A stretch of 64,000 nt of DNA. Source: Rhodobacterales bacterium (GTDB lineage Bacteria > Pseudomonadota > Alphaproteobacteria > Caulobacterales > Hyphomonadaceae). The DNA lies in contig JACXUV010000015.1 in assembly GCA_014763715.1 (NCBI GenBank), positions 1 through 64,000 of the forward strand, read 5' to 3'. The notes under the pieces were generated by a model. The model searched no databases, was not told the origin of the DNA, and saw nothing but the letters and a program-made list of their open reading frames with translations. Positions 9,513 through 19,109 of this stretch are shown here, piece by piece. Both the position numbers and the translations under genes were made by a program. Each line of letters opens with the position of its first letter. The first letter of the stretch is position 1.

Positions 9513-9759
9513 GCTGCAGCGCAACATCCAAGCACTTAACACATATTTTACTTGAAATTTTTGGCCGGAGTGACATCTTTGCAACTGTCGACACACGGCA
9601 TACCCCGCGCAGCATCCGACCCCCCGCTGTGAACCACCGTGTTGTCGCCGCCGGAGCCTTCCCCTCCCGGCGAGACGTTGGAAACCGCGTCAGGCGCGCC
9701 CGAACTCCCCCGCGTTCGGGCGCGTTGACGTTTCAGGGAACAATGCTACGCAACGCCCC
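9513..9759. other. Non-coding gap between lolA hairpin and xthA
   Basis: The 308-bp interval from lolA to xthA holds the hairpin above. An AT-rich patch follows at about 9536-9565, including TTAA at 9537 with TTTA 7 nt later, only a partial CtrA-like pattern. The rest is GC-rich. I see no convincing gene, tRNA or repeat. A promoter for xthA should lie here, but no clear -35/-10 pair stands out. Confidence 0.5.
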
Positions 9760-10566
9760 ATGCCCAAGCCTCTCAAGATTGTCAGCTGGAACATCAATTC
9801 GGTCCGCCTGCGCGCACCGAATGTCGAAGCGTTCGTCGCGCAGGAGCGGCCCGATGTGGTCTGCCTGCAGGAAACCAAATGCCAGGACGGGGAATTCCCC
9901 GAAAAGGCTTTCCGGGAAATGGGGCTGCCGCATCTGGTGCTGAACGGCCAGAAAGGCGGCCATCATGGCGTCGCTATCGCCTCACGCCTGCCGCTGGAAC
10001 GGATCGAGGCACCGGACCTCTGCCGGGAAGGCCATTCGCGCGTTATCGCTGCGAAGGTCGCCGGGATCGAAGTGCACAATATCTACCTGCCTGCGGGCGG
10101 GGATGAGCCGGACCCGGTCAAGAATGACAAGTTCGCCCACAAGCTCGACTTCCTTGAGCGCCTCGGCCCGGCCTACAAGAAACAGACCTCAACGCCGCGC
10201 GTTCTGGTCGGTGATCTCAACGTCGCCCCGCACGAGAACGATGTCTGGTCGCACAAACAGCTGCTGAAGATCGTCTCGCACACACCGGAAGAGGTGGAGC
10301 GTCTGGAAAACTCGCGCAAGCAGGCAAAGTTCGCCGACATTGCCCGCCTGGCCGTGCCGGACGAACAGAAGCTCTACACCTGGTGGAGCTACCGCGCGAA
10401 AGACTGGGCCGCCTCCAACAAGGGCCGGCGCCTCGATCATATCTGGATGAACCCGGCAGGCCTCGCGGACACGAAAGTGGACTCCTACCGTGTCCATCTC
10501 GGCTGGCGCGGCGGCTGGAAACCCTCCGACCACGCCCCGGTCAGTGTGCAGATCAAGGCCGGATGA
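9760..10566 (+). CDS. xthA: Exodeoxyribonuclease III
   Basis: 268 aa, the usual size for XthA. Motifs in order: KIVSWNINSVRLRAP (metal/phosphate Asn11), VVCLQETKCQD (metal Glu38), the IYLPAGGDE loop, GDLNVAPHENDVW (catalytic Asp-Asn), RRLDHIW and the terminal SDHAPVSVQI (catalytic Asp-His). The enzyme is a cytoplasmic AP endonuclease, 3'-5' exonuclease and 3'-phosphatase for base-excision repair. It converges on the response regulator gene with stops abutting. Confidence 0.96.
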   Translation: MPKPLKIVSWNINSVRLRAPNVEAFVAQERPDVVCLQETKCQDGEFPEKAFREMGLPHLVLNGQKGGHHGVAIASRLPLERIEAPDLCREGHSRVIAAKVAGIEVHNIYLPAGGDEPDPVKNDKFAHKLDFLERLGPAYKKQTSTPRVLVGDLNVAPHENDVWSHKQLLKIVSHTPEEVERLENSRKQAKFADIARLAVPDEQKLYTWWSYRAKDWAASNKGRRLDHIWMNPAGLADTKVDSYRVHLGWRGGWKPSDHAPVSVQIKAG

Positions 10567-11253
10567 TCACGGCTGCAGGCGGTAACCGCCCGCATCGGTG
10601 AGCAGGAGGCGCGCATGCGCCGGGTCCGGCTCCACCTTCTGGCGCAGACGGTAGATATGGGTCTCCAGCGTGTGCGTGGTGACGGCTGCGTTATAGCCCC
10701 AGACTTCCGCCAGCAGCTCATCCCGCGCCACCGGCTTGCCGCCCGCGCGGTAGAGATATTTCAGGATATTCGTTTCCTTCTCCGTCAGGCGGATCTTCCG
10801 GTCTTCATTCGTGACCAGAAGTTTCATCGCCGGGCGGAACTCATACGGGCCGATCTTGAATGTGGCGTCTTCCGACTGTTCGAAGCTGCGCAGGTGCGCG
10901 CGAACACGTGCCAGCAGTACGGAGAATTTGAACGGCTTGGTCACATAATCATTGGCGCCGGATTCGAGGCCGAGGATCGTGTCGGCATCGCCATCCTGCC
11001 CGGTCAGCATGATGACCGGCGCCCGCACGCCCTTCTGCCGCATGATCTTGCAGGCCTCGCGGCCATCCATGTCCGGCATATCGACATCCAGCAGGATCAG
11101 GTCGATGCGCTGCGTCGTGGCAAGGTCGATCCCTTCATTGGCATTGGCGCCCTGAAGTGTTTCGAAACTGTCGTGCAGCTCGAACTGCTCGGCCAGCGCC
11201 TCGCGCAGGTCTTCATCATCATCGACCAGAAGGATGGTTTTCTTGGCGGCCAT
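10567..11253 (-). CDS. OmpR-family response regulator, CenR-like
   Basis: 228 aa from the ATG at 11253, chosen because GGAGAG precedes it and the protein then begins MAAKKTILLVDDDEDL. The receiver domain has the acidic pair DDD, phospho-acceptor Asp in LILLDVDMPDMDG, Thr in MLTGQD and Lys in YVTKPFKF. The C-terminal winged helix is RLTEKETNILKYLYRAGG through THTLETHIYRLRQK. The sequence resembles CenR, a widely conserved alphaproteobacterial envelope regulator, more than CtrA; this is from memory of the family and moderately sure. No kinase gene is adjacent. Confidence 0.85.
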   Translation of the reverse strand: MAAKKTILLVDDDEDLREALAEQFELHDSFETLQGANANEGIDLATTQRIDLILLDVDMPDMDGREACKIMRQKGVRAPVIMLTGQDGDADTILGLESGANDYVTKPFKFSVLLARVRAHLRSFEQSEDATFKIGPYEFRPAMKLLVTNEDRKIRLTEKETNILKYLYRAGGKPVARDELLAEVWGYNAAVTTHTLETHIYRLRQKVEPDPAHARLLLTDAGGYRLQP

Positions 11254-11395
11254 GCGACTCTCCAGTTCCGTGTGAGTGCTGCATTTATTCATATCGCTTC
11301 ACGATGCCATAAGAATGTAACGCACGCTCGTTCACAAGAGCGGGAGGTCTTCGTGAGCTTGGGGCCTGCCAGCTGCCGTGGCCTGACAATTTCGC

Positions 11396-11812
11396 CTATT
11401 TGGCGAACAGCCGGGAGATGTCGGCAAAAGCCTTGATCTCGATCGCATTGCCTGACGGGTCGGTGAAGAACATGGTCGCCTGCTCCCCCGGCTCGCCCTT
11501 GAAGCGGATATAGGGCTCGATCAGGAAGTCCACCTCACCCTCCAGCCTCTCGGCCATGGCCTTCCAGGCTTCCATCGGCAGGACGATGCCGAAATGGCGG
11601 ACCGGGACATTCTTCCCGTCCACCGCATTGGTTTGCGGCCCGGCGCATTCCTCCGGCGCAAGGTGGGCAACGATCTGATGGCCACGAAAATCGAAATCGA
11701 CCCATTCATCAGAGCTGCGCCCTTCCGGGCACCCGAGCAGGCCGCCGTAAAAGGCTCGGGCCGCCTCAAGGTCGTGAACCGGAAAGGCAAGATGGAAAGG
11801 GGACATCGGCAT
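11396..11812 (-). CDS. Glyoxalase/VOC superfamily protein
   Basis: 138 aa from the ATG at 11812; the frame also has an ATG at 11839, but AAGGAAG lies upstream of the inner start and families of this type begin just before the first strand. It has one VOC repeat pair: [22 protein letters not shown], then [20 protein letters not shown] and [16 protein letters not shown], giving the metal ligands His, His and Glu. Such proteins are dioxygenases, isomerases or lyases; the substrate is unknown. Confidence 0.85.
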   Translation of the reverse strand: MPMSPFHLAFPVHDLEAARAFYGGLLGCPEGRSSDEWVDFDFRGHQIVAHLAPEECAGPQTNAVDGKNVPVRHFGIVLPMEAWKAMAERLEGEVDFLIEPYIRFKGEPGEQATMFFTDPSGNAIEIKAFADISRLFAK

Positions 11813-11989
11813 GGGGGTGGTCTTCCTTGTTTCAGGCATGTTTCAGGAGCCGCTATCGGGACAGTGCGGCAGACCTTCGCCGCGACAGTGTGCACAATCA
11901 ACGGCCGCGGCACCATTCCGCCTGCCTCTGCTTGCCAGAGCGCCCGCCAACTGGTCAAACCTGATCTCCGGCAGAGCAGGAGATAACCC

Positions 11990-12499
11990 GTGAGCGCTGA
12001 TTTCATAGCCCATGCAGATGGCCGTTTCCTGCTGGCCGGACGGCAGACGCGCTGCTCGGTTGGCCGCAGCGGCGTGATCGCGGCAGAGGACAAGCGCGAG
12101 GGCGATGGCTTCTCCCCTGCCGGCACCTGGCCGATGCGCCGCGTCTTCTACAGGCCGGACAGGGTGGAGGCCCCGAAAACCCTTTTGCCCCTCGTGCCAC
12201 TGACCCCGGAAGACGGATGGTGCGATGCGCCGGAAGACCCGCTCTACAATCGCTGGGTCAAACTCCCCTATGCCGCCAGCCATGAGAAGCTCTGGCTGGA
12301 AGACCATGTCTACGATGTGATCGTGGAACTCGGATACAATGACGATCCGCCCGTGCCCTTCCTGGGAAGCGCGATTTTCCTGCATCTCGCCCAGCCGGAC
12401 TGGGGCCCGACGGCTGGCTGCGTGGCTGTAACGCTGGAAGACATGCGGGAAATCCTGCGCCTGTCTGCGCGCGGCTCGGAAGTCGAAATCCGCCTCTAG
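11990..12499 (+). CDS. L,D-transpeptidase (YkuD) domain protein without signal peptide
   Basis: 169 aa from a GTG with CAGGAG 6 nt upstream. The C-terminal half has the YkuD signature: GSAIFLHLA then GPTAGCVAVTLEDM, giving the catalytic His and Cys. The usual S/T-H-G-C is T-A-G-C here, seen in the short YkuD subfamily. It lacks an export signal, so a cytoplasmic role or unconventional export is open. YkuD enzymes make 3-3 crosslinks or attach lipoproteins to peptidoglycan. The stop lies 3 nt from the stop of yggS. Confidence 0.85.
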   Translation: MSADFIAHADGRFLLAGRQTRCSVGRSGVIAAEDKREGDGFSPAGTWPMRRVFYRPDRVEAPKTLLPLVPLTPEDGWCDAPEDPLYNRWVKLPYAASHEKLWLEDHVYDVIVELGYNDDPPVPFLGSAIFLHLAQPDWGPTAGCVAVTLEDMREILRLSARGSEVEIRL

Positions 12500-12502
12500 C
12501 GC

Positions 12503-13162
12503 CTAGGCGCGCGGGCCGAACAGGGCGGAGCCGACCCGTACATGGGTCGAGCCGAAACGCGCCGCCGTCACATAATCCGAACTCATGCCCATGGAGAGGA
12601 CCGGAAGCCCTTCTCCCTGTGCGAGCTTTGCCAGCAACGCGAAGTGCGGCCCGGCCGGCTCATCCACCGGCGGAATGCACATCAGGCCCTGAACGTCGAG
12701 GCCCCTCTCACGCGCATACTGTAGCAGTTGCTTCAGTTCAGACGGAACAACCCCGGCCTTTTGCGGCTCCTCTCCTGTGTTCACCTGGATCAGGACAGGC
12801 AGGCTGCGGCCCACTTTTTCCATCGCCTTGGCCAGCGCATCGGCCAGTTTCGGCCGGTCCAGCGTCTCGATCATGTCGAACAGGCGAACGGCCAGCTCAG
12901 CCTTGTTGGTCTGCAGCGGCCCAATCAGGTGCAGGTCCAGGTCCGGATAGGCGGAGCGGCGGCCTGCCCAGCGGGTTTCGGCTTCCTGCACGCGGTTCTC
13001 GCCAAAGACCCGCTGCCCCGTGGCGAGGATCTCCTCGATCGCCGCATCGGGCTGGGTCTTGGTCACCGCCACCAGCTGGGGCGGCGGGGAAGCAGCATCG
13101 GAAAGTTCGGCCAGCACCGCCTCGCGGCGCTTGGCAATGGAGAGTGTGTCGGTATCAGTCAT
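12503..13162 (-). CDS. yggS: YggS/PROSC family PLP homeostasis protein
   Basis: 219 aa from the ATG at 13162 (MTDTDTLSIAKRREAVLAEL). TIM-barrel, fold-type III PLP protein. The PLP lysine is in LVAVTKTQPDAAIEE; GENRVQEAETRW, DLHLIGPLQTNK, LIQVNTGEEPQKAG and the phosphate cup MGMSSDYVTAARFGSTHVRVGSALFG follow. It keeps free PLP low and has no known catalysis. Its start is only 4 nt from the divergent ThiE-like start. Confidence 0.94.
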   Translation of the reverse strand: MTDTDTLSIAKRREAVLAELSDAASPPPQLVAVTKTQPDAAIEEILATGQRVFGENRVQEAETRWAGRRSAYPDLDLHLIGPLQTNKAELAVRLFDMIETLDRPKLADALAKAMEKVGRSLPVLIQVNTGEEPQKAGVVPSELKQLLQYARERGLDVQGLMCIPPVDEPAGPHFALLAKLAQGEGLPVLSMGMSSDYVTAARFGSTHVRVGSALFGPRA

Positions 13163-13166
13163 CACG

Positions 13167-13802
13167 ATGATGCAGGAAGACCGAAACCGCGCCGAACGCA
13201 AGCTCCGCACCGCCGCACGTGTCGCGGGCCGGCATCTGCCCGCCGGCCTGCCGCCTCTCCTTTACCTGACGGATCCGGACCGGACGCCCGATCCGGTGGT
13301 CACGGCTAGTCGGTTATCGTCATGCCATGGTCTGGTTTACCGGCATTATGGTCAGCCGGGGCACGCCATGATCGCGCGTAAGCTGGCTGAAGTCTGCCGC
13401 CGTCGGCATGTGAAGCTGCTGATCGCAAACGACCCGCAACTTGCCATGGCTGTCAGGGCCGATGGCGTCCACTGGCCCTTTGCCGCACGCGCGGAGGCCC
13501 GGCGTTGGCGCACCCGCTTTCGCCTGATGACCGTCAGCGCCCACACGCCGGATCAGCTGCGCCAATTACAGAACGCGGGATTCGATGCCGCCCTGCTGTC
13601 GACAGCCTTTCCCTCCGCCAGCCCCAGCGCCCGGAAACCGCTCGGCCCGATCCGCTTCCGTACCCTGGCGCGCAACAGCCTGGTGCCTGTCTACGCGCTC
13701 GGCGGACTCAACGCACACACGGCCGCACAAGTCGCACCTGTTGCAGGTATTGCAGCAATCGAAGGAATTGAGAGTGTCTTCGGCCCGGAAAACCGGCCTT
13801 AG
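13167..13802 (+). CDS. Thiamine-phosphate synthase/TenI family protein
   Basis: 211 aa if started at the ATG pair at 13167/13170. Features: LPPLLYLTDPDRTPDP, GLVYRHYGQ, HVKLLIANDPQLAMAVRADGVHWP and VYALGGLNAHTAAQVAP, the TenI/ThiE barrel with its phosphate-binding GG. ThiE joins the thiazole and pyrimidine halves of thiamine; TenI aromatises the thiazole. Arginines and short loops make this a divergent member, so the reaction is unsure. The start is nearly back to back with yggS (no room for a normal promoter and ribosome site); its 3' end overlaps the next minus-strand gene by 4 nt. Confidence 0.75.
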   Translation: MMQEDRNRAERKLRTAARVAGRHLPAGLPPLLYLTDPDRTPDPVVTASRLSSCHGLVYRHYGQPGHAMIARKLAEVCRRRHVKLLIANDPQLAMAVRADGVHWPFAARAEARRWRTRFRLMTVSAHTPDQLRQLQNAGFDAALLSTAFPSASPSARKPLGPIRFRTLARNSLVPVYALGGLNAHTAAQVAPVAGIAAIEGIESVFGPENRP

Positions 13803-14266
13803 AACTTGAAGGCGGACTTCAGCCGGATGCCGGTTTCCACGTCACGCTCTTCCCAGGTCGACACAGCGTTCAGATCGTCTGCACCCACGCTGACTTCACC
13901 GCCAACGGAGAAGCGCGGAGTAATCTTGAACGTCGCCCCGGCCTGCATTTCTTCCCGCGGCAGCGGCGAGATGCTGGCGGACGGGCGGGACAGTCTGTCG
14001 ATGCTGAATTCCCAGCGGTCGCTGCCAGCAAATTGCATCGAGAGATCTTCAGTTGGCTCAGCTTGCCAGACAGGGCGAGCCTCAGCCGGTTTGGAAATCG
14101 CGAACTGGCGATACCAGTCGATTTTCCCAGCCTGCGTTTCGGACAGCTGAGGTGCATCGATCGTCACGGACGGCACGCGCGAATCTTCCTGCGCGGCCGC
14201 TGGCATCGCCAGTACCGTCGCCGAGATTACACAAGTGAGCAAAAGCCCAAGCCGCATCGTTCGCAC
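13799..14266 (-). CDS. Small periplasmic protein, possibly NtrZ-like
   Basis: 155 aa with a Sec signal peptide (cleavage near AAAQ). Mature part: IDAPQLSETQAGKIDWYRQFAIS, then beta-rich stretches and an amphipathic end, DVETGIRLKSAFKF, which resembles a small beta structure. The layout recalls NtrZ, the alphaproteobacterial periplasmic inhibitor of the NtrY sensor kinase, but I rate that match as tentative. No ntrXY genes are next to it. A porin gene lies upstream on the same strand, 69 nt away. Confidence 0.6.
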   Translation of the reverse strand: MRTMRLGLLLTCVISATVLAMPAAAQEDSRVPSVTIDAPQLSETQAGKIDWYRQFAISKPAEARPVWQAEPTEDLSMQFAGSDRWEFSIDRLSRPSASISPLPREEMQAGATFKITPRFSVGGEVSVGADDLNAVSTWEERDVETGIRLKSAFKF

Positions 14267-14335
14267 CTTTCCCTCACCAACATTAGGGGTCGGGTTCCAT
14301 AAACAGAAGATTAATATTCCGACATGGGTGCTAAA

Positions 14336-15502
14336 CTAATGCGATAGTGTGATTTCTATCACAACTCCCTCGCCTCCAAGGCGACGAGAAGCGGCATTTG
14401 CCCCCATATCCAGCTGATCAGACCGGTATCCGAACGCTATGCGTGCAGTGGCAGTCACCGAACGGGCGAGTCCGGCACGCCAAGATTCCCCTTCCACGCC
14501 AGCTGCATCATCGCTGGCCTCACCATATTCCGCGCCCCAATCGAAGCCGAACGCCGTATGGGTGATGCCCGCCGTCCAGGCCGTGTAGTCTCCGGGGCGT
14601 CCTTCCAGCCCATTGTCACTGGTCTGCCAGCTGGCACCGATCACCGTGTCTTTCCATTCCGCATTCGCGCCAAAGGACCAGGTTTCAACGGCTCCATAGG
14701 GAACCGGCGCTGTTGGGGCTGCGTCCACATCGGCCCGGCTCCAGGCCGTGGACGCGCGCAGCCGGACTCCGCTCTCACGGAAGCGATGATTGAAACTCAG
14801 ACTGGCTTCACCTGCATTGCTCAGCACAAACGCCGCCGTTCCCGGCAGGATCCGCACCGGATCCCGGTCCAGACCGCGTACATCCGCCTCAGGCGTATAG
14901 GAAATGCCGCCCTTGAACCCCACGATCCGGGGGGTCGCGAAAGAGACCTTTACTGCTGGCCCTGTCAGGTTGTGATCGGTCCGTATGATCGCTCCGCCAT
15001 CGGGGTCCAGGCGCGGCGCATGCAGGGAAATGTTCGCGAACAGTGATGGCGCCCCCTGGGCAAAGCGTTTCGCAACGCCCTCATCGCGCCCGAGGCGGAC
15101 TTCACCATAACCGCCTTCAAGATAGACATAGGCTGTCTGCAGCACGGCGCGCGCGCCATCATCTTCCATGCCGGGTGACCGGGCGAGCCCGCTGAAGGCA
15201 CCCGTCAGAGCCGGCGTTCCGGCAGCGGGATCTGCAACAATACCTGAAAATCCGGATCGAGTGGCGTGGTCCAGTTCGGCATCGACCTGAAAGGCCGCGC
15301 CAAGCTCCAGCCCATTCTCCAGAACCCGGTTCGTTTCGAAGCCAAGCCCCAGCCGGTACAGCGCCGGATCTTCAGCGCCCGGCGCGACCAGCAGACCTGC
15401 CTCACCCGTCCAGTCCGACTCCCAGACATCCCAGTCTTCATGTGCATATGAAGGCAGGCAGGCTGCAGCACATACAAAAGCCAGCAGGATCCGACGTCTC
15501 AT
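14336..15502 (-). CDS. Outer-membrane porin
   Basis: 388 aa from the ATG at 15502, where AAGGGAGAG precedes it and a signal peptide (MRRRILLAFVCAAACLPSYA) begins. The mature protein is a run of alternating beta strands with Gly, aromatic and charged residues. It has YVYLEGGYGEVRLGRDEGVAKRF typical of Gram-negative porins (the constriction-loop neighbourhood) and ends in ITLSH with hydrophobic strand spacing. It probably forms a trimeric diffusion channel. Substrate preference is not visible. It is divergent from the DUF3576 lipoprotein. Confidence 0.8.
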   Translation of the reverse strand: MRRRILLAFVCAAACLPSYAHEDWDVWESDWTGEAGLLVAPGAEDPALYRLGLGFETNRVLENGLELGAAFQVDAELDHATRSGFSGIVADPAAGTPALTGAFSGLARSPGMEDDGARAVLQTAYVYLEGGYGEVRLGRDEGVAKRFAQGAPSLFANISLHAPRLDPDGGAIIRTDHNLTGPAVKVSFATPRIVGFKGGISYTPEADVRGLDRDPVRILPGTAAFVLSNAGEASLSFNHRFRESGVRLRASTAWSRADVDAAPTAPVPYGAVETWSFGANAEWKDTVIGASWQTSDNGLEGRPGDYTAWTAGITHTAFGFDWGAEYGEASDDAAGVEGESWRAGLARSVTATARIAFGYRSDQLDMGANAASRRLGGEGVVIEITLSH

Positions 15503-15607
15503 CACTCTCTCCCTTCCCGGCCCTGCACACATCGGTACTGGCGAGCCCAGACTCGTGTTGTTATACAAACGCCGGTCTACAAGGTATTGCGCTCGGGAAC
15601 TTTCCTC

Positions 15608-16036
15608 ATGAACAAATATGTCTTCTCCGCGGCAGCTGCTGCCCTGTTTGCACTGGTCGGGTGCCAGTCCGGTGGGAAGCGCGCCAGCGCCGATGCCCAG
15701 GTGACCGCGCAGAATGTCGGTACGGTGAACCCGTACCTGTGGCGCGCCTCGCTCGACACCTTCTCCAACATGCCTGTGCAAAGCACCGATCCGATCGGCG
15801 GCCTGATCGTTTACGACTGGAAGAGCTTCCCCGGTTCGGAGAACGAGCGCATCAAGGCAACTGTGTACATCCTCGACACACGGCTACGCGCTGATGGCGT
15901 CAAGGTTTCCGTGTTCCGGCAAGTGAACCAGGACGGAACCTGGGTCGACGCACCTGTTGATCCGGAAACGGGGATCCAGCTTGAAAATGCGATCCTTGAC
16001 CGCGCGCGGAACCTCAAGAATTCGCAACTCGGCTAA
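15608..16036 (+). CDS. DUF3576 family lipoprotein
   Basis: 142 aa from the ATG at 15608 ([19 protein letters not shown]). The lipobox is L-V-G-C. The mature domain, [31 protein letters not shown] with [23 protein letters not shown], is the DUF3576 signature of alphaproteobacteria. Function is unknown, but it is a stable neighbour of leuS-lptE-holA, hinting at an envelope role with LptE. It sits 38 nt before leuS. Confidence 0.88.
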   Translation: MNKYVFSAAAAALFALVGCQSGGKRASADAQVTAQNVGTVNPYLWRASLDTFSNMPVQSTDPIGGLIVYDWKSFPGSENERIKATVYILDTRLRADGVKVSVFRQVNQDGTWVDAPVDPETGIQLENAILDRARNLKNSQLG

Positions 16037-16074
16037 CAGCCGCTTCAATCAGACGACAATCAGGGGAGAGGCCG

Positions 16075-18639
16075 ATGGCCACCCGGTACGATCCGCAAGC
16101 TGCGGAGCAGAAATGGCGTGAAGCCTGGGACAAGGCGGATCTGTTCAGGACGAAATCGCCCAAAGAGGCCGGCGATGCGCCGAAGGCCTTCGTGCTGGAG
16201 ATGTTCCCCTACCCGTCCGGCCGCCTGCACATGGGCCATGTGCGTAACTATGCGATGGGCGATGTCGTCGCGCGCCACAAGCGGGCTAAGGGTTATAACG
16301 TACTGCACCCGATGGGCTGGGACGCTTTCGGCATGCCGGCAGAAAACGCCGCGATGGAGAAGAAGGTCCACCCCGGTAAGTGGACCTACCAGAACATCGC
16401 CGCCATGAAGGCCCAGTTCGCAAAGCTCGGTCTGTCGCTGGACTGGAGCCGTGAATTCGCAACCTGCGACCCGGAATATTATGGTGCCCAACAGGCGCTG
16501 TTCCTGAAGATGCTGGACAAGGGCCTGATCTACCGGAAAGCCTCCAAGGTGAACTGGGACCCGGTCGACAATACCGTTCTGGCGAACGAGCAGGTGATCG
16601 ACGGGCGCGGCTGGCGTTCCGGCGCGCTGGTGGAACAGCGCGAGCTGACCCAGTGGTTCTTCAAGATCACGCACTATGCCGAAGACCTGCTGAACGAAGT
16701 GCAGAAGCTGGAGCGCTGGCCTGAAAAGGTGCGCACCATGCAGGCCAACTGGATCGGCCGGTCTGAAGGCCTGCAGATGCGTTTTGAATGGGGCGGCGAC
16801 GCGCCCGCCAATTTCGCAGACGGCATCGAGATTTTCACGACCCGCCCGGACACGCTGTTCGGTGCAAGCTTCATTGCCCTGTCGCCGGATCATCCGCTGA
16901 CGATCCAGCTGGCAGAATCTTCGGGAGAACTGAAAGCCTTCCGCGGGAAATGCGCCCAGGTCGGCACCAGCGAGGAAGCCATCGAGAAGGCCGAAAAGCT
17001 GGGCTTCGATACCGGCCTGACGGTGAAGCACCCCTTCGTGGAAGGAAAGACCCTACCCGTCTGGGTCGCGAACTTCGTGTTGATGGGTTACGGCACCGGC
17101 GCCATCTTCGGCTGTCCCGCACATGACCAGCGTGACATCGATTTTGCCCGCAAGTTCGGCCTGGACGTAACACCCGTAGTGCTGCCGCCGGGCGCTGACC
17201 GGACGAGCTTCACGGTAGGTGACGAGGCCTATACGGGGCCCGGCTCCATCTTCAATTCGGACTTCCTGGACGGTCTCGGCATTGACGACGCCAAACGCAC
17301 CGCGATTGAACGTATCGAAGGCATGGGCCTTGGTGCCGGAACGGTGAACTACCGCCTGCGCGACTGGGGCGTCTCACGCCAGCGCTACTGGGGTTGCCCG
17401 ATCCCGGTCATCCATTGCGAAGACTGCGGTATCGTTTCCGTGCCGGAGAGCGACCTGCCTGTTCGCCTGCCGGATGATGTGACCTTCGACCAGCCCGGCA
17501 ATCCGCTGGACCGGCACCCGACATGGAAACATGTCGACTGTCCGAAATGCGGCAAGCCTGCGCGCCGCGAAACCGACACGCTCGACACGTTCGTTGACTC
17601 CTCCTGGTACTATGCCCGCTTCGCCAGTGCGGACGATCTGGAAGAACGCGCCTACTGGCTGCCGGTCGACCAGTATGTTGGCGGCATCGAGCACGCGGTG
17701 CTGCACCTGCTCTATTCCCGCTTCTTTGCCCGCGCCATGCGCGACATCGGCCTGCTGGACCTGCCGAGCGGCGAGCCCTTCGCCGGCCTGTTCACACAAG
17801 GTATGGTCACGCACGAGACATACAAATCCGCTTCCGGACAATGGCTGCAGCCATCTGAAGTGACGCAGGAAGGCGATACCTGGATCGAGATAGCCACCGG
17901 CGGCCTGGTCACGCCGGGCCCGATTGAGAAGATGTCGAAATCCAAGAAGAACACGGTCGATCCGGATGCGATCATCGCCCAGTTCGGTGCGGACGTCGCG
18001 CGCTGGTTCGTCTTGTCGGATTCTCCGCCTGAACGCGATGTGGAATGGACGCAGGCTGGTGTCGAAGGCGCTGCGCGGTTTGCACAGCGGCTGTGGAGTG
18101 TGTTCGATGCGCTGGGAGATCTGGACAAGATTGCCCCTGATGACGATGCGGCCTCGCTGACGGTACGCAAGGCTAGCCACAAGGCTGTCGTTGCTATCGA
18201 CAAGGCCATCGAGGAATTCCGCTTCAACTCTGCCGTCGCCAGCATCCATGAATGGGTCAGCGCACTCAAAAAGGCGGAGTCGGCTGGCGAGGCTGTTGGC
18301 GCCCGCTTCGAAGGTGCCTCCATGCTGGCCCGGTGCCTCACCCCGTTCATGCCGCACCTGGCCGAATCCTGTTGGGAGCGTATCGGTGGCGAGGGCTTTG
18401 CTTCTGCTGCTCCGTGGCCCGTGGCTGACAAGGCGCTGACCGAAGACGACTCGGTTACGATGGCGGTTCAGGTCAACGGCAAACGCCGCGGCGAAATCAC
18501 TGTGCCGAAGGGTGAATCCAACGAAGCGGTGGAAGCAGTCGCCTACGCCCTGCCCGAAGTTGTCTCCTTCATCGAAGGCAAGACCGTGAAGAAAACGATT
18601 GTCGTGCCGGGCCGCATCGTGAATATCGTGGTGGCATGA
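16075..18639 (+). CDS. leuS: Leucyl-tRNA synthetase
   Basis: 854 aa, class I synthetase. The HIGH motif is [10 protein letters not shown] near residue 48. The CP1 editing domain contains [12 protein letters not shown] and the [15 protein letters not shown] active segment, which clears norvaline/isoleucine mischarging. KMSKS is near 621 ([15 protein letters not shown]). An anticodon-binding helical domain and C-terminal domain complete it. GGGAG precedes the ATG. The stop overlaps the lptE start (ATGA), so leuS-lptE-holA form one operon. Confidence 0.98.
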   Translation: MATRYDPQAAEQKWREAWDKADLFRTKSPKEAGDAPKAFVLEMFPYPSGRLHMGHVRNYAMGDVVARHKRAKGYNVLHPMGWDAFGMPAENAAMEKKVHPGKWTYQNIAAMKAQFAKLGLSLDWSREFATCDPEYYGAQQALFLKMLDKGLIYRKASKVNWDPVDNTVLANEQVIDGRGWRSGALVEQRELTQWFFKITHYAEDLLNEVQKLERWPEKVRTMQANWIGRSEGLQMRFEWGGDAPANFADGIEIFTTRPDTLFGASFIALSPDHPLTIQLAESSGELKAFRGKCAQVGTSEEAIEKAEKLGFDTGLTVKHPFVEGKTLPVWVANFVLMGYGTGAIFGCPAHDQRDIDFARKFGLDVTPVVLPPGADRTSFTVGDEAYTGPGSIFNSDFLDGLGIDDAKRTAIERIEGMGLGAGTVNYRLRDWGVSRQRYWGCPIPVIHCEDCGIVSVPESDLPVRLPDDVTFDQPGNPLDRHPTWKHVDCPKCGKPARRETDTLDTFVDSSWYYARFASADDLEERAYWLPVDQYVGGIEHAVLHLLYSRFFARAMRDIGLLDLPSGEPFAGLFTQGMVTHETYKSASGQWLQPSEVTQEGDTWIEIATGGLVTPGPIEKMSKSKKNTVDPDAIIAQFGADVARWFVLSDSPPERDVEWTQAGVEGAARFAQRLWSVFDALGDLDKIAPDDDAASLTVRKASHKAVVAIDKAIEEFRFNSAVASIHEWVSALKKAESAGEAVGARFEGASMLARCLTPFMPHLAESCWERIGGEGFASAAPWPVADKALTEDDSVTMAVQVNGKRRGEITVPKGESNEAVEAVAYALPEVVSFIEGKTVKKTIVVPGRIVNIVVA

Positions 18640-19109
18640 AACGCTTCCTGATCGCGCTCGCTCTTGCCCTGCCCGCCTGCGGCTTCCAGCCTGTCTATGC
18701 GCCGGGTGCCAGTGCGTCCTTTGCCTCTGGCAATATAACGGTGAAGGAAATCCCGGGCCGCACTGGCTACATGCTTCGCCGGGCGCTGCAGCAGGAGCTC
18801 GCGGCGGGTCTGCCAAACCTCGATACGCCAGTCACGCTTGAAGTCCGCGTAAACGAGCAACTGAGCCGGCTTGCCTTCAAACCGGATGGCGCCGCCTCAC
18901 GTTCATCATTCACAGCCACCGCCAAATATGCGCTGATCGGTGAAAATGTCAGCGTCAGCGGACAATCTGATGCTGAAACCAGCTTTGCCGTGCCGGATTC
19001 CCCCTATGGCGACATCTCCGCGCAAACCAATGCATCTGACCGCGTGATGCGAATGCTGGCTGGCCGGATTGTCGACGACCTGCGGCTACAGCTTTCCACG
19101 TCAGACTGA
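18636..19109 (+). CDS. lptE: LPS-assembly lipoprotein LptE
   Basis: 157 aa. It is a lipoprotein with lipobox L-P-A-C ([22 protein letters not shown]). The GFQPVY motif right after the lipid cysteine and a short alpha/beta domain are typical of LptE, the plug of the LptD barrel that inserts LPS in the outer leaflet. It overlaps leuS by 4 nt and holA by 1 nt; the leuS-lptE-holA order is conserved in many Gram-negatives. Confidence 0.92.
   Translation: MKRFLIALALALPACGFQPVYAPGASASFASGNITVKEIPGRTGYMLRRALQQELAAGLPNLDTPVTLEVRVNEQLSRLAFKPDGAASRSSFTATAKYALIGENVSVSGQSDAETSFAVPDSPYGDISAQTNASDRVMRMLAGRIVDDLRLQLSTSD

Noticed and set aside
9537-9551. TTAA-N7-TTTA before xthA as a CtrA site
   Set aside because: The second half-site is wrong and there is no supporting context; AT-rich by chance is enough.
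17374-18816. A 480-codon open frame antisense to leuS
   Set aside because: No domain, Arg/His/Gln composition of an antisense shadow; leuS is complete on the other strand.
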